This document shows, one piece after another, positions 17,113 through 26,187 of a DNA stretch of 64,000 bases; the stretch's first letter is position 1, and each line of letters begins with the position of its first letter. Source of the stretch: an uncultured Eubacteriales bacterium (lineage in GTDB: Bacteria > Bacillota > Clostridia > Christensenellales > DTU072); NCBI GenBank assembly GCA_949292905.1, contig CASFAV010000016.1, positions 1 to 64,000 on the forward strand, in the 5' to 3' direction. Below the pieces are notes generated by a model. That model did not search any database, was not told where the DNA came from, and worked only from the letters and a program-made list of their open reading frames with translations. Position numbers and translations under genes: made by a program.

Positions 17113-20100
17113 ATGATGAGAAAACCGATCACTAAAAATACCGCCAAACGCAAAGCGTTCTGCTATGCGTTGCTTGGACTGGCGGCTCTTGCGGTCCTGT
17201 TGCTCGTATTCAAGGGCGGCAGACGTTTCGTTTACGGCGTATTCGGTTACGCCGTGTACGCTTACATACCCGCCGCGGTCCTGTTGTCCGTGCTTATCCT
17301 TTCAGGAAGAAAACCGGATATTTCCGCTTCGAGAACGGCGCTGTACTTATCCGTTTTCTTCATGGTGGTGCTTACCCTTCATATAGGATTGAGCGCGGAG
17401 TTGATCGATTCGGTGAACTATATCCCGGACACATACGCCGCGAATACGGTAGGCGGCGTATTGATGGGATTACCCGCGGCGCTGCTCAGACTGATATTCC
17501 CCAATTTCACGTTCATGCTCGTCACGTCGTTCGTCATAACGGCGATATTGCTTTTCGCGGCGGTCTATCCGTTCGTGTCCGATCTCGGTCGCAGAAGAAG
17601 CGCCGTGTCCAAGGAAAAGCAGGAGCGTAAGACCAAAGAGATGCCCGCGTCTTCCAAGACGAGCGGCGCATACATAGAAGGCGCGTTCGCGGAAGAAGAT
17701 CGCCGCGGCGGTTATACCCGCGACGACGCCGTCGTGAACGTCACCGGAACGCAAAGTAATTATTTCGGCTCGTTGCTTGACGAAGAGGAGAAGGAGCGCA
17801 GACGCGCGGGCAGAAGCGCCGACGTGCTGTTCGGCAACGCCGATCCCGGCTCTTCGGAGAGGGGAGCCGCTTCATACGATTACAGCACCTTGCGCGCTTT
17901 GGGCGAAGAGAACGGGCTCGATACCGTCTATACCAATCAGGGCAGAGCGCGTATGCTCGAGGAAAGCCTTGCGCCGAAGAGCGCCGACGAAGAATACGCC
18001 GAAAGATACGGCGGCGGCAAGCTCGACGACAATTATGCGGCGACGAGGGCGAGGAGCGACGATCATACTTCGCAATTCGTACCGAAAATGCCCGTGGAAC
18101 AGGATCCGTACGGATACGACGAGGCGACTCCCGCCCGTCCTTCCTCATACGGCGGATACGACGACGCAGCGGCTTCGCGCCGTAAGCAATCCGGCGGTTA
18201 CGGCGACAGAGAAAGGCGCGACGTATACGGAAGAGAGTCCTACGGCGGATACGATCGCGACCTCAGAAGCGCGTCGACGCGTTCGGACTCTCGTCCCGAC
18301 GTTAGGAGCGATCCCGCTCCCGAGCGGGAGATGACCGCTTTCGAGAAGCTGTATTCCAACCCGATAAGCGTTTTGCCTGTAGATGAAGACGAGACGCCTC
18401 GTCGCGATCCCGCTCCCGCGGCGCGCGCGCCGCAATACGAAGCGCCCGTCAGCCGTGTTCCCGCAAAGGAAGCGCCCGCGCAGAAACCGGCAATGGACAG
18501 AAGCGCCATGCTCGAATATCTCAATAAACCGCTTACCGCAGAAGAATATGCGGGTATGGACATTACCCGTCCCGTAAAAGGAGACGAAATTTTCCCCGAC
18601 GACGCTGGAGCGGCGGATTACGAACCGGAACCCGAACCCGCGCCCGTTGTCCCGATAAGGACCGCGCCGGTACGCCGCGCGGAGAGTACCGGAAGTTTTG
18701 CCGACGTGCCGAAAGCGCCGCCCGTTACGGAACCGCGCGCGCCGCGTGAGAAGAAACCCGTTTACCAATCCGAAGCGATGCGCAAGGAAAAGGCTCCCGA
18801 GCTTCCCGTAGGCGGCGCATCCGGAGTGGAGCAGAGCGCATTATTCCCCGACGCGCCGAAGAAGCCTTACATACCGAAGCCGTATAAGGCTCCGGGATAC
18901 GATCTTTTACGCGATTACGGAAGCGCGGGCGAGGATTTCCCGCCCGACTATCAGGCGGTAAAAGAGAAAATAGACATCACCATGCAGGAATTCAACGTGC
19001 CCGCGGAAGTGGTGACGGCGAAGCGCGGACCCACGTTCACGATGTATTATCTGAAACTCGGTCCCGGCTACAAAATAAACAAAGTTACCGCGCTTAAAGA
19101 AAACCTTAAAATGCGTTTGCGCGTGAAGAATCTGCGCATACAGGCTCCGATAGAGGGCGAGGACGCGTTCGGTATCGAGCTCCCCAACGCTAAACGCGAC
19201 ACGGTAGGGCTCAAGAGCATACTTTGCACCAAGGAATTCAACGAGAGCGACAAGGGCGTGAGGATAGCGCTCGGTAAGACCTTCGACGGCAAGCCCTACG
19301 TGGCGGATCTTGCGAAAATGCCTCACCTTCTCGTCGCGGGCGCGACCGGAACGGGCAAGAGCGTTTTCCTCAATTCCGTGATAGTGAGCATACTTTACAA
19401 GTATTCGCCCGAGGACGTCAGAATGATAATGATCGACCCCAAGCGAGTCGAGATGAGCGTTTACAGGGGACTGCCGAACCTGCTCATCAAAGAAACCGTC
19501 AAGGAATCCCGCCACGCGGTCAACGTGCTCAAGTGGCTTACCGAAGAGATGGACAGGAGGTACGCCTTCTTCGAGCAGATAGGCTGCAGCAATATCGATC
19601 AGTACAACGATCTGTACCGCGATAAGTCCAAAGAGCCCAAGATGCAGAGGATAGTGCTCATCATCGACGAGATGGCGGACCTCATGATCAAGTCCAAGAA
19701 CAATTCCGTCGAAGAAAACATCGTGCGCATCGCGCAGCTTGCGCGCGCTTGCGGTATCCACATGATAATCGCCACGCAACGTCCCACGGTGCAGGTCATA
19801 ACGGGACTCATCAAGAGCAACATTCTGCACAGGGTGGCGTTCACGGTCAAGAGCAATACCGATTCCCGAGTCATAATGGACGACGGCGGCGCCGAAGAAT
19901 TGCTCGGAATGGGAGATATGCTCTATTCTTTCCCCGCCAACCTCGTGCGTTTGCAGGGCGCGATGATAGACATATCCGAGATAAAAGCGGTATGCGACTA
20001 TATCCGCGCGAACAACGAATGTTACTTCGACGACGAGATAATGAAGGCGATAACCTACGAACCGCCCGCCCCCGAACCGGAAACGAAGGTGAGCGCGCAG

Positions 20101-20424
20101 GAAGAGCGTGACGCCGATTTCGAGCAACTTCTGAGGGTGATACTGAAGTCGTTCATACTTTCCGGCAGGGCGTCGGTGTCGAGCGCGCAGGCTTCGCATC
20201 ACGTGGGATATATCAAAGCGCGTAAGCTCGTCGACGCCATGGCGGAGAGAGGCTTCCTGAGCCAGGGCGACGGGGCGAAGCCCAGAGATATCATGATAAC
20301 TATGGATCAATATTACGAAATATTCGGTAAGGACGCCGACGCGGAAGGAACTCCGACGATCAACGACGTCGGCGGCGGAAATTACGGAGAGGAGGACGAC
20401 TCGGATGACGACGATTATACATGA
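17113..20424 (+). CDS. ftsK: FtsK/SpoIIIE-type DNA translocase
   Basis: A 1103-residue membrane-anchored motor that pumps chromosomal DNA through the division or sporulation septum. About four TM segments lie within residues 14-155. A long low-complexity Asp/Arg/Tyr/Pro-rich linker spans about 156-595. The alpha domain follows and then the RecA-like beta motor with Walker A GATGTGKS (743-750) and Walker B IIDE (850-853). A gamma winged helix (about 1010-1080) recognises polar sequences. The linker is unusually long for SpoIIIE-like proteins (about 790 residues in total). Its last 20 bp overlap the next gene, an FtsK-like protein without Walker motifs. Confidence 0.95.
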   Translation: MMRKPITKNTAKRKAFCYALLGLAALAVLLLVFKGGRRFVYGVFGYAVYAYIPAAVLLSVLILSGRKPDISASRTALYLSVFFMVVLTLHIGLSAELIDSVNYIPDTYAANTVGGVLMGLPAALLRLIFPNFTFMLVTSFVITAILLFAAVYPFVSDLGRRRSAVSKEKQERKTKEMPASSKTSGAYIEGAFAEEDRRGGYTRDDAVVNVTGTQSNYFGSLLDEEEKERRRAGRSADVLFGNADPGSSERGAASYDYSTLRALGEENGLDTVYTNQGRARMLEESLAPKSADEEYAERYGGGKLDDNYAATRARSDDHTSQFVPKMPVEQDPYGYDEATPARPSSYGGYDDAAASRRKQSGGYGDRERRDVYGRESYGGYDRDLRSASTRSDSRPDVRSDPAPEREMTAFEKLYSNPISVLPVDEDETPRRDPAPAARAPQYEAPVSRVPAKEAPAQKPAMDRSAMLEYLNKPLTAEEYAGMDITRPVKGDEIFPDDAGAADYEPEPEPAPVVPIRTAPVRRAESTGSFADVPKAPPVTEPRAPREKKPVYQSEAMRKEKAPELPVGGASGVEQSALFPDAPKKPYIPKPYKAPGYDLLRDYGSAGEDFPPDYQAVKEKIDITMQEFNVPAEVVTAKRGPTFTMYYLKLGPGYKINKVTALKENLKMRLRVKNLRIQAPIEGEDAFGIELPNAKRDTVGLKSILCTKEFNESDKGVRIALGKTFDGKPYVADLAKMPHLLVAGATGTGKSVFLNSVIVSILYKYSPEDVRMIMIDPKRVEMSVYRGLPNLLIKETVKESRHAVNVLKWLTEEMDRRYAFFEQIGCSNIDQYNDLYRDKSKEPKMQRIVLIIDEMADLMIKSKNNSVEENIVRIAQLARACGIHMIIATQRPTVQVITGLIKSNILHRVAFTVKSNTDSRVIMDDGGAEELLGMGDMLYSFPANLVRLQGAMIDISEIKAVCDYIRANNECYFDDEIMKAITYEPPAPEPETKVSAQEERDADFEQLLRVILKSFILSGRASVSSAQASHHVGYIKARKLVDAMAERGFLSQGDGAKPRDIMITMDQYYEIFGKDADAEGTPTINDVGGGNYGEEDDSDDDDYT

Positions 20425-21184
20425 TAAAAGTGTTTTCGGCGAAAAGCCCGCAGAGGGCGTAACGGCTACATATTGTCTGGGTACCGTCGACGGCGAGAGC
20501 GCTTTCGCGCCGGAGATCGGCATCAAAGTCAAAAGCCTGTTCATCACCGGTGAAGACCGTAAAACGCGCGAAACGGTATTGCGTTCCGTACTTGTGGGGA
20601 TAGCTAGCGCGTACGGCGCGGGCGAAGCCGAAGTCGCGATAGCGGAGCGCGCGGGAAGCGTGAATTCTCTCGGAGTCTTCGGAAAAGTGAGCATAGTCAA
20701 GGATTATCGCGCCTGCGCGGACGAAAAATCCGTTGCGGAGCTCGTGAACGCCGCAAGCGACGAAATGTACAAGCGTATGGACGTCTTACGCCGTGCCGGC
20801 GCGTTGACCGTCGACGACTACAATTCGCGCGGATCGGAATCGATGAGTAAATATTTTCTCGTGGTGTCCGATAACGACGAAGACGCGGACGAATTTATAG
20901 AGACACTTACTTTTATAGCCTATATCGGCGCGGCGGCGGGCGTTTACGTCGTTTACGCGGCTCCGCCGAAAGCTTCCGTGGAAGAAACGGCTTTCGCCAC
21001 GAAAGTGCACTTTGCCGTCAGCGCGAAAGGCGGAGCATACAAAGGCGCGGACAAGCTCGGCGAGGACGAGATCGTTTTCTACGGCGGTAAGCTCGATATC
21101 GCGCGTCTTCGCACGATAACCTATACCGACGAAGAGCTCGAAGCCTTCGCGGCTTATCTTAAAGAAAACGAAATAAGAGGATAA
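20405..21184 (+). CDS. Degenerate FtsK motor-domain paralogue, probably not an ATPase
   Basis: A 259-residue protein that mirrors the FtsK beta domain encoded just upstream. Residues 25-49 (LG-x-x-DG ... LFITG) match FtsK 720-743 (LG-x-x-x-DG ... LLVAG). Residues 121-142 (MYKRMDVLRRAG...DDYNSR) match FtsK 813-834 (MDRRYAFFEQIG...DQYNDL). The C-terminal EELEAFAAYLKENE matches EIKAVCDYIRANNE. The Walker A position reads GEDRKTRE (49-56) in place of GATGTGKS and the Walker B region VVSDNDED lacks the hydrophobic-Asp-Glu pattern. There are no membrane segments and no gamma domain. The gene overlaps ftsK by 20 bp, so it is translated from the same message. A regulatory subunit for the motor is one reading; decay of a duplicate is the alternative, but the frame is intact. 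Confidence 0.75.
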   Translation: MTTIIHDKSVFGEKPAEGVTATYCLGTVDGESAFAPEIGIKVKSLFITGEDRKTRETVLRSVLVGIASAYGAGEAEVAIAERAGSVNSLGVFGKVSIVKDYRACADEKSVAELVNAASDEMYKRMDVLRRAGALTVDDYNSRGSESMSKYFLVVSDNDEDADEFIETLTFIAYIGAAAGVYVVYAAPPKASVEETAFATKVHFAVSAKGGAYKGADKLGEDEIVFYGGKLDIARLRTITYTDEELEAFAAYLKENEIRG

Positions 21185-21196
21185 GGAACGGCACGG

Positions 21197-22561
21197 ATGA
21201 CGGAAAAGGTCAGGAACAACGGGGAAAAGCCTACTGTCGGCGTTGTGTCGCTCGGCTGCGATAAAAACCGCGTGGATACGGAAAACGTGCTCGCTTCGCT
21301 GGAAGCGGCGGGATACCGTATCGTACAGAACGCGGGCGAAGCCGACGTGCTGATGGTCAATACCTGCGCGTTCATAACTCCGGCGATACGCGAGAGCATA
21401 GACACGGTGCTCGAGCTTGCCGCCGAAAAAGCCGGGCGCGAAAACGTAAAGCTCATGGTACTCGGTTGCTTTACCGAGAGATTTGCCGAAGAAACGGCTT
21501 CGGAGCTTCCCGAAGTGGACGCATTCGTCGGTATCAACTGTTATCACAGGATAGCGGAGATAACGGACGCGGTGCGAGCGGGCACGGCGGAAAGGATCTA
21601 TATAGAAAAAACCTTTACGCCCTATAAACGCGAGCGCGTGCTTACCACGCCCGCGCATTACGCCTATCTCAAGATAGCGGACGGATGCGACAATTTCTGT
21701 ACGTATTGCACCATTCCTTATATTCGCGGCAGATACCGTTCCTATCCGATAGAGGAGCTCGTCGCGGAAGCGGTACGCCTGAAAGCCGAAGGCGTCAAAG
21801 AGCTTATCCTCGTGGCGCAGGACACCACCCGTTACGGTAAAGACCTCTACGGCGAATACGCTCTTAAAAGGTTGCTCGGAGAGTTACTCAAAATAGGTTT
21901 CTGGAAGATAAGGATAATGTACGCCTACCCCGAACTCGTGGACGACGGACTGATAGAGATGATCGCGCGCGAGAAGGGTATCGCCAAATATATCGACATA
22001 CCTTTACAGCACGTAAGCGACGGGGTGCTCGGGAGAATGAACCGTCACACGGACGGGAAAGAAGTGCGCGCGCTCATAAAAAGGATCGAAGCTTCCGGCG
22101 CGGACATAGCGATACGCTCCACCTTCATCGTGGGCTTCCCCGGAGAATCCGACGAGGATTTTTCGGAGCTCGAAAACTTCGTCAAAGAGGGACGGATAAA
22201 TTATGCGGGCTTTTTCGCATATTCGAGAGAGCGGGGCACGCCCGCTTACAAGATGACGCCGAGGGTGCCGTACAAGGTGCGTAAAAAGCGTGAGAACGCG
22301 CTTTCAAGGATACAGTGCGCAGTCGTCGAAGCCCGTCACGCGGAATATCTCGGCAAGGAAGTCGAAGTCGTCTACGAGGGCATCGACTACGTGAAAAACA
22401 AGTTTTACGGCAGAACGGAAAGAAACGCTCCGGAGATAGATACGAAAGTGTATTTCACTTCCGGTCTTCCTCTCGACGTGGGCGAGATATATAAAGTGAA
22501 AATTACCAAAACGGGTTTCAACTTATTCGGTGAAACCGTTGCGGAGGCGGAAAATGGATAA
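21197..22561 (+). CDS. rimO: Ribosomal protein S12 methylthiotransferase
   Basis: A 454-residue radical-SAM enzyme that adds a methylthio group to the conserved Asp of ribosomal protein S12. The N-terminal UPF0004 domain has Cys21 (SLGCDKNRVD), Cys57 (NTCAF) and Cys91 (LGCFTE) for the auxiliary cluster. The radical-SAM CxxxCxxC is Cys164/168/171, and a TRAM domain ends the protein. SLGCDKNRVDTE is the RimO form rather than MiaB. It starts 12 bp after the FtsK-like gene, and the stop overlaps the next start. Confidence 0.94.
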   Translation: MTEKVRNNGEKPTVGVVSLGCDKNRVDTENVLASLEAAGYRIVQNAGEADVLMVNTCAFITPAIRESIDTVLELAAEKAGRENVKLMVLGCFTERFAEETASELPEVDAFVGINCYHRIAEITDAVRAGTAERIYIEKTFTPYKRERVLTTPAHYAYLKIADGCDNFCTYCTIPYIRGRYRSYPIEELVAEAVRLKAEGVKELILVAQDTTRYGKDLYGEYALKRLLGELLKIGFWKIRIMYAYPELVDDGLIEMIAREKGIAKYIDIPLQHVSDGVLGRMNRHTDGKEVRALIKRIEASGADIAIRSTFIVGFPGESDEDFSELENFVKEGRINYAGFFAYSRERGTPAYKMTPRVPYKVRKKRENALSRIQCAVVEARHAEYLGKEVEVVYEGIDYVKNKFYGRTERNAPEIDTKVYFTSGLPLDVGEIYKVKITKTGFNLFGETVAEAENG

Positions 22562-23222
22562 ATTCTGGCGCATGTGTTGTACGGCGAGCGAGGTGGAGGA
22601 GCGTCTTCAGAACGATCATCCGTATCTGTCGGAATACGAGATCGCCGGTAAAGGCTGCGACCTGGCGGTCACGTTCGAAGGCATAAGCGCGGACGAATGC
22701 GATATGCTCTACGACACCTTCAGCGACGTGATATACGGCGACGACGAGCGTAATCTCGCGGCAACGCTCGTGAGCGAGCTTGCCGAGCGCGGTCTGAAGC
22801 TTGCTACGGCGGAATCGCTTACCGGCGGCATGGTGGCTTCCTCTATAGTGGACGTCGCGGGCTGCTCGGAAGTCTTTTACGGCGGTGTGGTGGCTTACAG
22901 CGAACACGCCAAAATGGATAAACTCGGCGTGTGCGAGGACACGCTTCTGTACTGTACCGCCGTAAGCGGCGATACCGCGGTGGAGATGGCGACGGGGCTT
23001 CTGGACGAAAACGTCGATATCGGGATATCCACAACCGGTATTGCGGGACCCGGAGGCGGCACTTTTGATAAACCGGTGGGGCTCGTTTACATAGCGGTCA
23101 CAGACGCGGAGCACACCAACGTGTACGAACACCGCTTCAAGGGTTCGAGACAGGAGATAAGGCGGCAAGCCAAAGATTGCGCGCTGTTTTACGCGCTCAA
23201 ACATTTGCAGCTGTATTATTGA
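22554..23222 (+). CDS. CinA C-terminal domain protein (nicotinamide-nucleotide amidohydrolase type)
   Basis: A 222-residue protein containing only the CinA/PncC amidohydrolase domain, which deamidates NMN to NaMN. The motif AESLTGGMVASSIVDVAGCSEVF and the GIAGPGGGT loop are clear (the second in the C-terminal third). About 65 N-terminal residues precede it in place of the MoaB-like half of full-length CinA. ATG 22554 is chosen because GGAGGCGG lies 5-10 bp upstream and the codon overlaps the rimO stop. It sits directly before recA, as cinA does in many Firmicutes. Confidence 0.88.
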   Translation: MDKFWRMCCTASEVEERLQNDHPYLSEYEIAGKGCDLAVTFEGISADECDMLYDTFSDVIYGDDERNLAATLVSELAERGLKLATAESLTGGMVASSIVDVAGCSEVFYGGVVAYSEHAKMDKLGVCEDTLLYCTAVSGDTAVEMATGLLDENVDIGISTTGIAGPGGGTFDKPVGLVYIAVTDAEHTNVYEHRFKGSRQEIRRQAKDCALFYALKHLQLYY

Positions 23223-23258
23223 TAAACACTTAAATAAATCGTAGGAAAGGAGTAAGCA

Positions 23259-24239
23259 ATGGACGACAAGAAGAGAAAATCTCTGGAAGAAGTGCTCGCG
23301 CATATCGAAAAGAATTTCGGCAAGGGCTCGATAATGAATATGGACGGCACCAACAAAGTCAAAGTGGACGTTATACCTACCGGCTGTCTCGCGCTCGATC
23401 AGGCGCTCGGCATAGGGGGACTGCCGCGCGGAAGGATAATAGAGATATACGGACCGGAGTCCTCGGGTAAGACGACGCTCGCGTTGCACGCGGCGGCGGA
23501 AGCGCAGAAGCTCGGCGGTATAGTGGCGTTTATCGACGCGGAGCACGCTCTGGATCCCGTATACGCCGGTAATCTCGGAGTGGATCTCGCGCAGTTATAC
23601 GTATCCCAGCCCGACGACGGCGAGCAGGCGCTCGCGATAGCGGAGGAGCTCGCGAGGAGCGGAAGCATCGATCTTATCGTTGTGGACTCGGTGGCGGCGC
23701 TCACTCCGAAGGCGGAAATAGACGGCGAGATGGGCGACTCCGTAGTGGGCATGCAGGCGCGACTGATGTCGCAGGCGATGCGCAAGCTCAATCCCGCGAT
23801 AGCAAAGACCAATACCTGCATCATATTCATCAATCAGCTCCGCGAGAAGATAGGAGTAATGTTCGGTAATCCCGAGACGACCACGGGCGGCAAAGCTCTC
23901 AAATTCTACGCGAGCATACGTATGGACGTGCGCAAAGTGGACACGGTGAAGGACGGCAGCAACGTGATAGGTAACCGTACCAAAGTCAAAATAGTCAAGA
24001 ACAAGCTCGCTCCTCCTTTCAGGATAGCGGAATTCGACATCATCTTCGGCGAAGGCATATCTTCTTACGGCGTCATCCTCGACATGGCGGTCAACGCGGG
24101 TATGATAATAAAATCGGGCTCCTGGTTCAGCTACGAGGGCGAGAAGATAGGACAGGGCAGGGAAAAAGCGATAGAATATCTTCGCCAAAATCCCGACGTC
24201 GCCGGTATCCTGGAGAGCCGTTTAAGGGAAACCTTTTGA
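23259..24239 (+). CDS. recA: Recombinase RecA
   Basis: A 326-residue strand-exchange ATPase for homologous recombination and SOS induction. Walker A is GPESSGKT (65-72), Walker B VVDSVAAL near 140, and loop L2 with [20 protein letters not shown] is present. AAAGGAG precedes ATG. The protein ends soon after the C-terminal lobe at LRETF, with no acidic tail, so it is about 20-25 residues shorter than Bacillus RecA. No SOS box was recognised in the short gap after cinA. Confidence 0.97.
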   Translation: MDDKKRKSLEEVLAHIEKNFGKGSIMNMDGTNKVKVDVIPTGCLALDQALGIGGLPRGRIIEIYGPESSGKTTLALHAAAEAQKLGGIVAFIDAEHALDPVYAGNLGVDLAQLYVSQPDDGEQALAIAEELARSGSIDLIVVDSVAALTPKAEIDGEMGDSVVGMQARLMSQAMRKLNPAIAKTNTCIIFINQLREKIGVMFGNPETTTGGKALKFYASIRMDVRKVDTVKDGSNVIGNRTKVKIVKNKLAPPFRIAEFDIIFGEGISSYGVILDMAVNAGMIIKSGSWFSYEGEKIGQGREKAIEYLRQNPDVAGILESRLRETF

Positions 24240-24282
24240 GTAAGGTGTTCCGTAAAGAACGCGCAGACGGGTAATTAAAATA

Positions 24283-24311
24283 TTGACAATTACTTAAACT
24301 TAATATATAAT
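24283..24311 (+). promoter_or_regulatory. Promoter of rny
   Basis: TTGACA (24283-24288), 17-bp spacer, TATAAT (24306-24311): a full consensus match. The leader is about 70 nt with GGAGG before ATG 24387. Confidence 0.9.
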
Positions 24312-24386
24312 AGCATTTGGTGAATATTCGGTAGCGAACGACCGCATATATACACGCGAAATTTCAAAATTAAATAGGAGGTTAAA

Positions 24387-25982
24387 ATGTTAGGCAGTCA
24401 TTTAATGCTTTCTGCCATCGACACTTGGGTAGTCGTCGTGATAACGCTCTTTCCCGCACTGATAGCGGGCGCCGCGGCAGGGTATTTCGTATACAGAGCG
24501 GTGTTGAAGAAGAAGCAGACCGACGCGGAGACCGAGTTTGCAAGAGTCATCGAGGAGGCGAAGCTGGAAGCGAAGACCTTACGGAAAGACGCATTGCTCG
24601 AGGCAAAAGAAGAGCAGATCAGACTGCGCAACGAGTTCGAGAAAGAATCGAAAGACAGACGATCCGAAATGCAAAGGCAGGAATCACGCCTTAACCAGAA
24701 GGAAGATTCCATCAACAAGAAGGAGGACGCGCTCGACAAGAAACTGGAGAACGTGGAGCGTATCCGCAAAGAGCTGGAGAGCAAGGAACTCAAGCTCAAA
24801 GAGATCGAGGAAGAGATGCAGAATCACAGCGAAAGGATGCTGCAGGAACTCGAAAAAGTGAGCGAGATGACTCGCGAGGAAGCCAAAGACCTCATAATCC
24901 GTCAGATGGAGGACGAAGCGAAACGCGACGCCGTACAGATAGTCAAGGCGATAGAGAAAGAAGCCAAGGACGAAGGCGAGCGCAAGGCGAAGAACATCAT
25001 AGCTCTCGCCATCCAGCGTTGTGCCGTGGATCAGGCGTCGGAAGCGACGATATCGACGGTAGAACTTCCCAACGAAGACATGAAGGGAAGGATCATCGGC
25101 AGAGTGGGCAGGAACATCAAAGCCCTGGAGAGCGCGACCGGAGTCGACATCATCATCGACGACACTCCCGACGTGGTGACGCTTACGGCGTTCGATCCCG
25201 TACGCAGGGAGATAGCGAGACTTACTCTGCAGAAGCTGATAGCCGACGGAAGGATACATCCCGGCAGGATAGAGGAAGTTGCCGACCGCGTGAGGCGCGA
25301 TATGGACGCCACCATCAAGGAAGCCGGCGAAAGCGCGGTCTTCGACGCGGGCGTGTACGGGATACATCCGGAGCTCGTCAAACTGCTCGGCAGGATGAAA
25401 TTCCGTACCAGTTACGGACAGAACGTACTCAAGCATTCGCTCGAAGTAAGCTATATCGCGGGACTGCTCGCGGCGGAGCTCGGAGCCGACGAGAAGCTGT
25501 GTAAGCGTGCGGGATTACTGCACGATCTCGGTAAATCGATAGACCACGAATACGAGGGCACTCACGTACAGATAGGCGTGGAGCTCGCGCGTAAATACAA
25601 GGAGTCCGAGAGGGTCATCCATTGTATAGCGGCGCACCACGGCGACGTCGAGGCGCAATCGGTCGAAGCGGTGCTCGTACAGGCGGCGGACGCCATAAGC
25701 GGCGCGCGTCCCGGAGCAAGAAGGGAGTCGCTCGAATTCTACGTCAAGCGACTGGAAAAATTGGAAAGTCTGGCAAACTCGTTCGCAGGAGTGGAGCAAT
25801 CATTCGCCATACAGGCGGGCAGAGAGATAAGAGTTATCGTGAAGCCCGAACAGGTAGACGACGCACAGACAGAATTTTTGGCAAAAGACATCGCCAAGAA
25901 GCTGGAAAACGAATTGGAATACCCCGGACAGATCAAGGTCAACGTCATTCGCGAAGTCCGCAAAGTGGAGTACGCGAAGTAG
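24387..25982 (+). CDS. rny: Ribonuclease Y
   Basis: A 531-residue membrane-anchored endoribonuclease that starts mRNA decay. An N-terminal TM segment (about 14-36) is followed by a long charged coiled coil (about 45-205). A KH domain with [15 protein letters not shown] lies near 232-246 and an HD hydrolase domain with LLHDLGKS lies near 373-380. Length and order match the family. It is a single-gene unit with its own consensus promoter and terminator. Confidence 0.96.
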   Translation: MLGSHLMLSAIDTWVVVVITLFPALIAGAAAGYFVYRAVLKKKQTDAETEFARVIEEAKLEAKTLRKDALLEAKEEQIRLRNEFEKESKDRRSEMQRQESRLNQKEDSINKKEDALDKKLENVERIRKELESKELKLKEIEEEMQNHSERMLQELEKVSEMTREEAKDLIIRQMEDEAKRDAVQIVKAIEKEAKDEGERKAKNIIALAIQRCAVDQASEATISTVELPNEDMKGRIIGRVGRNIKALESATGVDIIIDDTPDVVTLTAFDPVRREIARLTLQKLIADGRIHPGRIEEVADRVRRDMDATIKEAGESAVFDAGVYGIHPELVKLLGRMKFRTSYGQNVLKHSLEVSYIAGLLAAELGADEKLCKRAGLLHDLGKSIDHEYEGTHVQIGVELARKYKESERVIHCIAAHHGDVEAQSVEAVLVQAADAISGARPGARRESLEFYVKRLEKLESLANSFAGVEQSFAIQAGREIRVIVKPEQVDDAQTEFLAKDIAKKLENELEYPGQIKVNVIREVRKVEYAK

Positions 25983-26012
25983 AGGGGAAACAAAAAATTG
26001 CAACATTTCTAA

Positions 26013-26045
26013 CCGCCCCGCGGCATTACCGCGGGGCGGTTTTTT
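26013..26045 (+). terminator. Intrinsic terminator of rny
   Basis: Perfect 11-bp stem CCGCCCCGCGG/CCGCGGGGCGG, loop CATTA, then six T. Confidence 0.95.
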
Positions 26046-26187
26046 CGTGCTTCGAAAAGACATTTCGGTTTACTATTTATTTACACAGGGTAAGTTGTTT
26101 CAAACCTATACGTTTTAATTTGCGCGGTAGTATAACTTACGCGAAGAAAAAATAACCTCGTATAAACAGAAAAAACCAACAGGGATT

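Noticed and set aside
18907..20700. A 597-codon minus-strand frame under ftsK
   Set aside because: Same antisense codon-bias artefact; the plus strand carries the FtsK motor domain here.
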